In this document: positions 1 through 5,093 of the stretch, piece after piece
How positions within the stretch are numbered: the first letter of the stretch is position 1
Layout of the letters: every line of letters starts with the position of its first letter
NCBI GenBank assembly: GCA_020696885.1
Contig: JAJFMS010000352.1
Location: 1-5,093, forward strand
Reading direction: 5' to 3'
DNA from: Armatimonadota bacterium
GTDB lineage: Bacteria; Armatimonadota; SYMT01
DNA: 5,093 bases
Translations under genes and position numbers: made by a program
Notes under the pieces: model-generated
Seen by the model: the letters and a program-made list of their open reading frames with translations, nothing else
Told to the model about the DNA's origin: nothing
Databases searched by the model: none

Positions 1-177
1 GCGAGCAAGCAGGATGATTACCAGGTAGGCCTGGTTGCTTTGCACGCGCGGATCCCGCAGCGGGATGATTTCGTCGGCGGCCGTGGCCAGGCGCATCGTG
101 CCCTTCCGATGCAGGTTCCCTTCCTTGTCCACATAGCCTTTCGGCAGCGTGAACTCGAACTCTGTTTGCAAACTCAT
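1..177 (-). CDS. Phage tail assembly protein (Mu gp41 / P2 E-like chaperone family), 3'-incomplete
   Basis: An open frame runs from the ATG at 177 to the left edge without a stop, giving 59 residues. It begins MSLQTEFEFTLPKGYVD and continues with HRKGTMRLATAADEI, RDPRV and NQAYLVIILLAR. From memory, this pattern (a short beta start, a 'KGYVD..GN.HR.G.MR.AT' block, then 'RDPRV' and a hydrophobic helix) matches the phage tail assembly protein commonly encoded just after sheath and tube genes, related to the Mu gp41/P2 E tail assembly chaperones. Family members are about 100-130 aa, so roughly half is seen. Such proteins assist tail tube or tape-measure assembly and are not usually part of the finished particle. 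It lies 72 nt after the long sheath gene, on the same strand. There is no convincing Shine-Dalgarno before the ATG (upstream reads GATCTCCAATACC), which may mean low expression. The family assignment is by pattern recognition only. Confidence 0.8.
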   Translation of the reverse strand, partial: MSLQTEFEFTLPKGYVDKEGNLHRKGTMRLATAADEIIPLRDPRVQSNQAYLVIILLAR

Positions 178-203
178 GGTATTGGAGATCGGTTGATGGC
201 GAG

Positions 204-241
204 GGCGCCGGTACTCGGAACAGGTTCCGGGTACCGGCGCC
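204..241 (-). other. Strong intercistronic stem-loop between the long sheath gene and the tail assembly gene
   Basis: Positions 204-214 (GGCGCCGGTAC) are the exact reverse complement of 231-241. The pairing resumes after one mismatch: 216-220 (CGGAA) pairs with 225-229 (TTCCG), leaving a 4-nt apical loop. This makes an 11-bp plus 5-bp stem filling most of the 72-nt spacer. No T-run follows in the direction of transcription, so it is not a textbook intrinsic terminator. It starts 9 nt after the TAA stop of the sheath gene and ends 26 nt before the next ATG. A 3'-end stabiliser, RNase processing site or partial attenuator fits best; this is inference. Confidence 0.7.
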
Positions 242-249
242 AAAGCCGT

Positions 250-1986
250 TTATTCGGAGGTCTCGGAGCCGCCGGACCACTGACCGATGCGGAAGATGAC
301 GAATTCCGCCGGGTAGACCGGCCGGATGCCGATCTCGCAGATGAGCCGGCCGAGCTCCACGCTCTCCTGCGGGTTGGTTTCTGCGTCGCACTTGACGAAG
401 AACGCGTCTTCGGGGGTAGGGCCGAAGATCATCCCCTGCTGCCAGTGCACGCGCAGGAACGCGCTGATATTGCGCCGCACTCGCTGCCAGAGATCGTAGT
501 CGTTCGGTTCGAACACCGTCCACTGCGTGCCGCGCTCGATCGACTTCTCCAGGTAGTTGAAGAAGCGACGGATGTTGAGGTACCGCCAGGACGGATCCGA
601 GGAGAGCGTCCGGGCGCCCCAGACGCGGCGACCGCGGCCCGGGAAGTCGCGGATGCAGTTGATCCCTTCCGGGTTCAGCACTTCCTGCTCGCCCTTGCTG
701 ATGTTGTACTCGAGGTTGATCACCCCGCGCACCACTTCGTTCGCCGGCGCCTTGTGCACGCCGCGCTCCACGTCGTTCCGCGCCCAGACCCCAGCCATGT
801 GCCCACACGGCGGGACCATCGTCGGAGCCTTGGTGGAGGGGTCCATCACCTGGATCCACGGATAATACAGGGCGCCGTACTTGGAGTCGAAGTTCGCGGT
901 GACCTTCCGGTACTCTTTCATCTCCAGCGGGGTGAGGCCCGGAGGTGCGTCGACGATTGCCACGCGGTCGTGCATCAGCTCGCAGTGGTTCAGCATGCCG
1001 GTCTGCCAGGCGACGAGGTCGGTCATCCGATCCTTAACGTCTTCCTTCTCCACCCGCTCTTCGCCGTAGGTCTCGCAGTGCGGGCACTTTTCCACCGGAA
1101 GCTTCGCGGGATCGAGCTCTCCCTTGCAGCGGGGGCAGGTGGGAGCGTCGACCACTTCCATCTTCTTGGTCTCCGCATTGAGCTTGCGGACCTTGCGGAT
1201 CTTAGGCTTCAGCGGATCCCGTACGTACAACCCGGACATCAGGTCCGGACAGCACAGCATGGTGATGTCGTCGACCGCGGCGAAGCCGCCCATGCCGGTA
1301 CGCTTCGTTTCGTCCCCAACGAACTCGTTCGCCTCAAGTTCTTCGTTGATCGGCGCCGCCAACTCGGCAGACTTCCCGCCGGCGAGTTGGATCGCGGACT
1401 CGACCACCGCTTCCTGGGTCACCTCGACCACGTGGATCAGCTTGGACTGCGTTCGGACCGCGGTCTGCACGTTCTCAGCGGTGAGCGGATCCTTACCACC
1501 CCTGCGCGGGCTTTCGATCGTCTCGGTCTGGTCACCCTTGGTGATAACGAGGCGGAACCGCTCGGTGAGGGGGGCCTCGCCGACTTTCTCCACTTTCACG
1601 GAGATGTCGTTGCCTTCGGGGCCGGCGTCGAGCGCTTTGATCTCGATCGGCCCGAGCTTGGCCTGGGCCGGCACCGGGTCGGAGGCCTTCCCGGTGGGGA
1701 TGTCGGATTGCTGCGGGACGCGGACCACGTAGCAGCGGCCGCCGCCATTGAGGAAATACCCATAAACGGCGTGCGAGAGGTAGGTCTGCGGGCGCCAGGG
1801 CGAGCCGGCAGCATTACCGAAGACCTCACAGTACTGTGTCCAACTGGTGATCAACTCGGCCTTGTTGAATTCACCACCGGCAGCGAAGCCGACGAAGGCC
1901 GGCATCGCGGTGCCGACGCCCTCGATCGGTTTGCTGCCCGAGTCTACTTCTTCAACGTAGACGCCCGGTGCTAGATACTCTGCCAT
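250..1986 (-). CDS. Contractile tail sheath protein, long paralogue (578 aa)
   Basis: This is a sheath subunit of a contractile tail or injection system, forming the sleeve that shortens to drive the tube forward. It starts with the classic MAEYLAPGVYVEEVDSG. Family blocks follow: FVGFA (31-35), the LITSWTQYCEVFG region (45-57), LSHAVYGYFLNGGG (70-83), YYPW (374-377), GHMAGVWARND (395-405), GINCIRDFPGRG (441-452), VWGARTL (455-461), VFEPND (491-496) and a C-terminal PAEFVIFRIGQW. Residues about 99-228 form an extra domain (ALDAGPEGNDISV...) typical of longer sheaths and absent from the sheath at 2793-4199. Residues 251-322 hold an insert with C284-x2-C287 and C301-x2-C304, a probable zinc ribbon. 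A GGAG at 1999-1996 lies 9 nt before the ATG, supporting this start. TAA stop. No frameshift is seen. It is about half identical by eye to the other sheath over the C-terminal half. Family assignment is very secure. Confidence 0.97.
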   Translation of the reverse strand: MAEYLAPGVYVEEVDSGSKPIEGVGTAMPAFVGFAAGGEFNKAELITSWTQYCEVFGNAAGSPWRPQTYLSHAVYGYFLNGGGRCYVVRVPQQSDIPTGKASDPVPAQAKLGPIEIKALDAGPEGNDISVKVEKVGEAPLTERFRLVITKGDQTETIESPRRGGKDPLTAENVQTAVRTQSKLIHVVEVTQEAVVESAIQLAGGKSAELAAPINEELEANEFVGDETKRTGMGGFAAVDDITMLCCPDLMSGLYVRDPLKPKIRKVRKLNAETKKMEVVDAPTCPRCKGELDPAKLPVEKCPHCETYGEERVEKEDVKDRMTDLVAWQTGMLNHCELMHDRVAIVDAPPGLTPLEMKEYRKVTANFDSKYGALYYPWIQVMDPSTKAPTMVPPCGHMAGVWARNDVERGVHKAPANEVVRGVINLEYNISKGEQEVLNPEGINCIRDFPGRGRRVWGARTLSSDPSWRYLNIRRFFNYLEKSIERGTQWTVFEPNDYDLWQRVRRNISAFLRVHWQQGMIFGPTPEDAFFVKCDAETNPQESVELGRLICEIGIRPVYPAEFVIFRIGQWSGGSETSE

Positions 1987-1995
1987 TGCTTGGAA

Positions 1996-1999
1996 CTCC
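1996..1999 (-). promoter_or_regulatory. Ribosome binding site of the long sheath gene
   Basis: The minus strand reads GGAG, followed by a 9-nt spacer and the ATG at 1986. This supports the start giving MAEYLAPGVY, the expected sheath N-terminus. Confidence 0.65.
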
Positions 2000-2014
2000 G
2001 AATCATTCAGAGCG

Positions 2015-2053
2015 GGACCCCGGCCCCGAGGGGTGGCGACGGGACCGGGGTCC
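2015..2053 (-). other. Intercistronic inverted repeat between the tube and long sheath genes
   Basis: Positions 2015-2023 (GGACCCCGG) are the exact reverse complement of 2045-2053 (CCGGGGTCC). The 21-nt interior can form a small nested hairpin from CCC at 2024-2026 and GGG at 2031-2033. The structure lies 54 nt after the tube stop codon and 15 nt before the Shine-Dalgarno of the long sheath gene. No T-run follows on the minus strand, so a canonical Rho-independent terminator is unlikely. The region is very G/C-rich, so some pairing is expected by chance, but a 9-bp perfect arm pair is more than usual for a short spacer. Confidence 0.55.
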
Positions 2054-2107
2054 GGACGGAGACGCAGGAGGAATTACTTGGGGAGGCGAAGGTGCAGCCC
2101 GCGGCGC

Positions 2108-2554
2108 CTACTTGGCGCGGACCATGCCTTCGTGGGTGCAGGTCATCTCTTCGATGCTCAACTCGTTGTTGGTCGAGTTCAGGTTCGTGATGCGCAGCGC
2201 GGTGGGCCAGGCGGAGGTGAGGTTCCAGCGTGCGACTTCCGCGGTGTCAGGCGTGTAGATGACGATGGACACGTTTTTTCGGGCCTCGTCAATCTTCCCG
2301 TCTTCAACCTTCTTGCGCCAGTCGTAGAGCACCTTGGAGTTGCTGGTGCCGCGACGGAACGTCACGTCGTCCCATTTCAGGGCGCCGGGGATCTTGCGGA
2401 TCACGATCTGCCCCTTGGTGTTGACCTCGCGGCTTTCCACGATCTCCGTGTGGGAGCCGAGACCTTCCACCGACTGGAAAGTAGCCTCGTTGATCCCATC
2501 GATCTGGAGCGCGAAGTGTAGGCCGCGAAGCCCGATAGAGTCATCCCTTGCCAT
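2108..2554 (-). CDS. Contractile tail inner tube protein (T4 gp19-like), 148 aa
   Basis: This is the subunit of the hexameric-ring inner tube (needle) housed inside the sheath. It begins MARDDSIGLRGLHFALQIDG. Family-typical elements follow: FQSVEGLGSHTEIVE, a central RKIPGALKWDDVTFRRGTS block, KVLYDWRKKVEDGK, the EVARWNLTSAWP strand pair and a terminal EEMTCTHEGMVRAK. This matches the conserved short phage tail tube family (gp19-like). Length fits the usual 140-150 aa. The start was set at the ATG at 2554, because a perfect GGAGG lies 6 nt upstream. A TTG two codons earlier (2560) directly abuts that GGAGG and cannot use it. The stop is TAG. The gene sits between two sheath genes, the usual sheath-tube arrangement, and the product is normally required in copy number comparable to sheath. 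Family assignment is secure. Confidence 0.95.
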   Translation of the reverse strand: MARDDSIGLRGLHFALQIDGINEATFQSVEGLGSHTEIVESREVNTKGQIVIRKIPGALKWDDVTFRRGTSNSKVLYDWRKKVEDGKIDEARKNVSIVIYTPDTAEVARWNLTSAWPTALRITNLNSTNNELSIEEMTCTHEGMVRAK

Positions 2555-2560
2555 GTTCAA

Positions 2561-2579
2561 CCTCCGCCCGAGTTCGGGC
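2561..2579 (-). promoter_or_regulatory. Tube gene ribosome binding site with an adjoining small hairpin
   Basis: GGAGG (complement of 2561-2565) is 6 nt before the tube ATG at 2554 and decides this start over the TTG at 2560. Directly upstream, GCCCG (2566-2570) pairs with CGGGC (2575-2579) around a 4-nt loop, so a 5-bp hairpin abuts the Shine-Dalgarno. Such a hairpin could hold the site unpaired or affect ribosome loading; that effect is inferred. Confidence 0.7.
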
Positions 2580-2792
2580 TGGCGTGGGGCAGGCGGTGAG
2601 TGCGGTCCTCACCCGTCAGCCCGTGTGTACCCGGCCGCTGCTCTGCCGGAATTCTGACAACGCGGCGGTAGCAGCCACCGCATTACTGATCGGAGTGCCC
2701 GCTAACGTCCCCTGAGCATGGAGTGATGGAGTTAAACCACCAGAACTCTATTGCTCCGGACTCGTCAGCGATTTTACGCTCGTCCGAAATTA
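2580..2792 (-). other. Intergenic spacer between the short sheath and tube genes, with two further hairpins
   Basis: This is the longest gap in the window. It contains GGTGAG (2595-2600) pairing with CTCACC (2608-2613) around 7 nt. It also has a 7-bp stem (2662-2668 with 2675-2681, one G-U pair) around a 6-nt loop. Neither is followed by a T-run on the minus strand. The half nearest the sheath gene (about 2683-2800) is visibly less G/C-rich than the flanking genes. A lone TAAAAT (complement of 2771-2776) resembles a -10 box but has no matching -35. No conserved gene is recognised here. The tube gene could have its own promoter in this spacer, but none can be shown by eye. Confidence 0.4.
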
Positions 2793-4199
2793 CTACGTCC
2801 TGCTGCCGGAACCATGCCATTGCAGCACGCGAAATGAAATGAACTCCGCCGGTTTGAGCGGCGCCACGCGGATGTCCGTGATGATCTGCCCCAAGCGGAC
2901 CGTGGCATCCGTATTCAGCTCCGCATCGCACTTCACGCGGAAGGCCTGGTCCGGGCTGGACCCGGCCAGCCGGCCCTCGCGCCACATCACCGTAAGGAGG
3001 GCGCCGAGATACCGGGTGATGCGCTCCCAGAGCAGGGGGTCGTTCGGTTCGAAGACCGCCCAATCCATCTGGCGCTCTACCAGGCGCTCGATGTAGGTCA
3101 TCAGCCGCCGGACGCTAAGGTACTGCCACTCGCCGGCGTCCCTGGCGAGGGTGCGCGCCCCCCACACTTTGATGCCGCGGCCCGGAAACGCCCGGATGCA
3201 GTTGATGCCTTCGCGATTGAGAGTGGCCTGTTCCTGCTCGCCGAGCGGCAGCTCCACGTTGAGGGCGCCCGTAATCGTGAGGTTGGCCGGGGAGTGGTGC
3301 ACGCCGCGCTCCGCATCGTTGCGCGCCCAGACGCCGGCGATGTGGCCGGACGGCGGCACGATGCGGTCTTCTCCGGTACGGGCGTCGCGCACTTCCACCC
3401 ACGGATAGTAGTAGGCGGCGTTCCCGCGCTCGCAGTGCAGCCCGGCCCCGGCAAGCCACTGCCGGGTAGCGAGCGGGCCCCGACCGGGCAGCGGGTCCAG
3501 CAGGGCGATCTGGTCTCGCGAGGTCTGGTCGCAATAGTCTACCATCGCCGCCTGCGCGATCTGGATCGCCTCGTCGCGCTCGTCCCGTTCCACCTCCCGT
3601 ACCACCTCGCGGCCCTGGCGCCGGCAGGCATAGCACCGGAGCACCGGTCCGGTGAGCGGGCCGTAGCAATAGGGACAGCGGCCCCCTGGCGTGGGGCGCA
3701 GCGGACCCCGCTTGAACATGCCCGCCATCAGGTCCGGGATCGCGATCATGCAGATCTCGTCCTGCCCGGCCAGGCAGCCCATCCCCCGGTGCCGCTCGAT
3801 CGGGCCACCGGTCTCGGGGAGACCCACCAGGTCCATGACGTCCGCCGTGCTCAGAGCGAGCTCGTCCTTCTCCAGCGCGGAGAGGAAGTTCCTGGGAAGG
3901 GGGGCACGTACGACGTAGGCTCGCGTCCCGCCGTTTTCGAAGAAGCCGCGGACCGCATGCGCGAGGTAGCAGCCGGGCAGGTAAGGGTTGCCGTCCGAGT
4001 CACCGAAGGATTCGCAGAAGGAAGACCAATTAGTAACCAGCTGCGGCTTGTTTTCGGGCGCCCCGTACAGCAGCTCCCCGTCTTGCTTCAGGGCCGGAGC
4101 ATATCCCACGAACCCCACCGTGGCCGTGGGGATCGGCTGGGTCTCCGGCTCGGCGGGCGTGACCTCGAAGTAGACACCCGGTGTATGGCGCTCCATCAT
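2793..4199 (-). CDS. Contractile tail sheath protein, short paralogue (468 aa)
   Basis: This is a second sheath-family subunit. It starts MMERHTPGVYFEVTP and shows the same blocks as the long sheath: VGFVGYAP (28-35), NWSSFCESFG (57-66), the LAHAVRGFFENGG region, YYYPW (263-267), GHIAGVWARND (285-295), GINCIRAFPGRG (331-342), VWGARTL (345-351), VFEPND (382-387) and a C-terminal PAEFISFRVLQW. It lacks the roughly 130-residue extra domain of the long sheath, going almost directly from AYVVRAPLPRN to the PDLM motif (155-158). A four-cysteine insert follows: C175-x2-C178 and C189-x2-C192, then a charged REVVREVERDERDEA stretch. The start at 4199 overlaps the upstream stop (ATGA), with GGAGG 8 nt upstream; the second ATG (4196) is also possible. 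Two or three sheath paralogues are known in Afp/PVC-type injection systems. It may form a distinct zone of the sheath, such as next to the baseplate; that position is inference. Confidence 0.95.
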   Translation of the reverse strand: MMERHTPGVYFEVTPAEPETQPIPTATVGFVGYAPALKQDGELLYGAPENKPQLVTNWSSFCESFGDSDGNPYLPGCYLAHAVRGFFENGGTRAYVVRAPLPRNFLSALEKDELALSTADVMDLVGLPETGGPIERHRGMGCLAGQDEICMIAIPDLMAGMFKRGPLRPTPGGRCPYCYGPLTGPVLRCYACRRQGREVVREVERDERDEAIQIAQAAMVDYCDQTSRDQIALLDPLPGRGPLATRQWLAGAGLHCERGNAAYYYPWVEVRDARTGEDRIVPPSGHIAGVWARNDAERGVHHSPANLTITGALNVELPLGEQEQATLNREGINCIRAFPGRGIKVWGARTLARDAGEWQYLSVRRLMTYIERLVERQMDWAVFEPNDPLLWERITRYLGALLTVMWREGRLAGSSPDQAFRVKCDAELNTDATVRLGQIITDIRVAPLKPAEFISFRVLQWHGSGSRT

Positions 4200-4212
4200 T
4201 CGCCTACCCTCC
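4196..4212 (-). promoter_or_regulatory. Coupled stop/start junction and ribosome binding site of the short sheath gene
   Basis: GGAGG (complement of 4208-4212) lies within the end of the beta-domain gene, 8 nt before the sheath ATG at 4199. The junction reads ATGATG on the minus strand: the upstream TGA overlaps both candidate ATGs. This arrangement is typical of translational coupling and shows the two genes are co-transcribed. Confidence 0.75.
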
Positions 4213-5093
4213 GCCGCTTGCCCCCGCGCGCGGTGCCGGCAGTTTCCTGGGGGGCTTCCGGTTCGGGCCTATCCTGGTGGGGCACTTCCGCCTGGAGCGC
4301 GATCGGCAGCACCGCGGAGCCCGCCACTCCCCGGTTGGAGCGGAGGGTGAAGAGGTGCTCATACGTGCGATACGACGGCGCCGAGACCACAATCCGATGC
4401 GGACCTTCCGGCAGGTGCTCCAGCCCGAACTCGCCCCGGGGGCCGGTGACCAGCCGGGTCCCGTCCATCAGCTCCACCTGGGCGTTCGCGATCGGCGCCC
4501 CGGTGTGCCGGTCGGATACCCGGCCGCTGAGCGCGGCCGGAAACAGGAGGAACTCCACGCGGGGGATGCGCGGCGGCGCGATCTCCGCCGGATCCCGGTC
4601 CCGCTGTTTGCCCGCCTGTGGCTCCGGTTCGATCTGGATGGTGCGGCGCTGGGGTAGGAAGCCAGGCACGGCGATGGCGAGCTCCACCGGCCCCACCGGG
4701 AGGTGGAGGAAGGCGAAACCGCCTTCAAGGTCCGTGGTCGTCTCTTCCGCACCGGCGCGCACGAGCACGTTAGGCACCGGCTGCGCGTTCGGCACTCGCC
4801 GCACCACACCGGTTAACGCGGCCTCGACGAGTTCGAAATTCTCCGGTACGTAGTGCGGCGCCGACTCCCCGAGGACGCGCACGGTTTTGGTAACCGGCGC
4901 GCAGCGATCCTCGGCCGCACGGATGGCGTACTCCCCGGCAGGCATGTTGAGGAGGCAGTAGAAACCCCGAGCGTCAGAGACGGCGCTGTAAGGGTGTCCG
5001 GGAACGGAGATGCGAACCCCCGCCAGCCCCTGCTGGTCCTGGTCGAGGACCGTTCCGGCGACGGACACCCAGTGTAGCGGCCGTTCCTCGGGG
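4196..5093 (-). CDS. Triple carboxypeptidase-regulatory-like (Ig-like beta) domain protein, 5'-incomplete
   Basis: Numbered from a GTG at 5068, 290 residues contain three similar beta domains at about 3-70, 83-148 and 178-245. Each has the pattern G-V/T-V...P-hydrophobic-V, then D-x-x-G-x-F/Y-x-L, then LP/MP-x-G. Examples are SDARGFYCLLNMPAGEY, TDLEGGFAFLHLPVGP and GPRGEFGLEHLPEGPH. This is the signature of carboxypeptidase regulatory-like/transthyretin-like domains, which usually bind or scaffold rather than catalyse. A proline/charged linker (about 146-168) precedes domain 3, and the tail is acidic/proline-rich then basic (KRRR). The frame stays open above the GTG to the window edge (...PEERPLHW before VSVAG), and no Shine-Dalgarno is suitably placed before the GTG. 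The true start is therefore probably just outside the window. No signal peptide or membrane segment is seen. Its coupling to the sheath gene suggests an accessory or surface part of the particle; the exact role is unknown. Confidence 0.8.
   Translation of the reverse strand, partial: PEERPLHWVSVAGTVLDQDQQGLAGVRISVPGHPYSAVSDARGFYCLLNMPAGEYAIRAAEDRCAPVTKTVRVLGESAPHYVPENFELVEAALTGVVRRVPNAQPVPNVLVRAGAEETTTDLEGGFAFLHLPVGPVELAIAVPGFLPQRRTIQIEPEPQAGKQRDRDPAEIAPPRIPRVEFLLFPAALSGRVSDRHTGAPIANAQVELMDGTRLVTGPRGEFGLEHLPEGPHRIVVSAPSYRTYEHLFTLRSNRGVAGSAVLPIALQAEVPHQDRPEPEAPQETAGTARGGKRRRVGE

Noticed and set aside
40..1974. A 644-codon open frame on the plus strand.
   Set aside because: It lies antisense to the long sheath gene, shows no recognisable motif, is rich in Arg, His, Leu and Asp as expected from reversed G/C-rich codons, and the opposite strand has an unmistakable sheath protein.
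2104..2118. A small hairpin, GCGCC/GGCGC, across the tube stop codon.
   Set aside because: It is only 5 bp with a 5-nt loop in very G/C-rich sequence and has no U-tract; chance is a sufficient explanation.
2555..2560. An upstream TTG start for the tube gene, adding Met-Asn.
   Set aside because: The TTG directly abuts the GGAGG, leaving no spacer, whereas the ATG at 2554 has an ideal 6-nt spacing.
2771..2776. TAAAAT on the minus strand as a -10 promoter element for the tube gene.
   Set aside because: No acceptable -35 hexamer is found at 16-19 nt spacing and there is no extended -10 TG, so it cannot be called as a promoter.
3294..4853. A 519-codon open frame on the plus strand.
   Set aside because: It spans antisense across the short sheath and the beta-domain gene and their junction. 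Its translation is low-complexity Arg/Pro/Ser/Gly with no family features, so it is a G/C-bias shadow.
5066..5068. GTG as the true start of the beta-domain protein.
   Set aside because: The frame remains open to the window edge, the preceding residues (PLHW) read naturally into the first beta strand, and the only purine-rich GAGG is too far upstream to act as its ribosome binding site.
1..5093. CRISPR arrays, tRNA or rRNA genes, insertion sequences and direct repeats.
   Set aside because: No spaced repeats, tRNA-like cloverleaf, rRNA segments, transposase motifs or terminal repeats were seen on either strand.

Overview
The window carries part of a contractile phage-tail-like gene cluster, read entirely on the minus strand, from a GC-rich bacterium (by eye roughly 60-65% GC, with strong G/C preference at third codon positions). 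The host phylum cannot be fixed from five genes. No integrase, capsid, packaging or lysis genes are visible. Together with two different sheath genes, this favours a contractile injection system (Afp/PVC-like, extracellular or cytoplasmic CIS) over a complete prophage, but the window is too short to prove it.

In transcription order (high to low coordinates): (1) 5093-4196, a 5'-incomplete protein made of three carboxypeptidase-regulatory-like (transthyretin/Ig-like) beta domains. (2) 4199-2793, a short tail sheath paralogue (468 aa) whose start overlaps the previous stop. (3) A 232-nt spacer with several small hairpins. (4) 2554-2108, the T4 gp19-like inner tube protein (148 aa). (5) A 121-nt spacer with a long-armed inverted repeat. 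(6) 1986-250, a long tail sheath paralogue (578 aa). (7) A 72-nt spacer holding a very strong 38-nt stem-loop. (8) 177-1, the N-terminal 59 residues of a tail assembly protein (Mu gp41 / P2 E-like chaperone family), running off the left edge.

The tube protein should stack as hexameric rings forming the inner needle. The two sheath proteins should form the contractile outer sleeve, either mixed or in different zones. The partial last gene probably assists tube or tape-measure assembly. The beta-domain protein, coupled in translation to the first sheath gene, is probably an accessory or surface component.

The most striking points are: both sheaths carry a four-cysteine zinc-ribbon-like insert at the same place; the short sheath lacks a whole domain present in the long one; and every non-overlapping gene junction contains an RNA stem-loop without a U-tract, which may set the unequal expression that tube, sheath and chaperone require.
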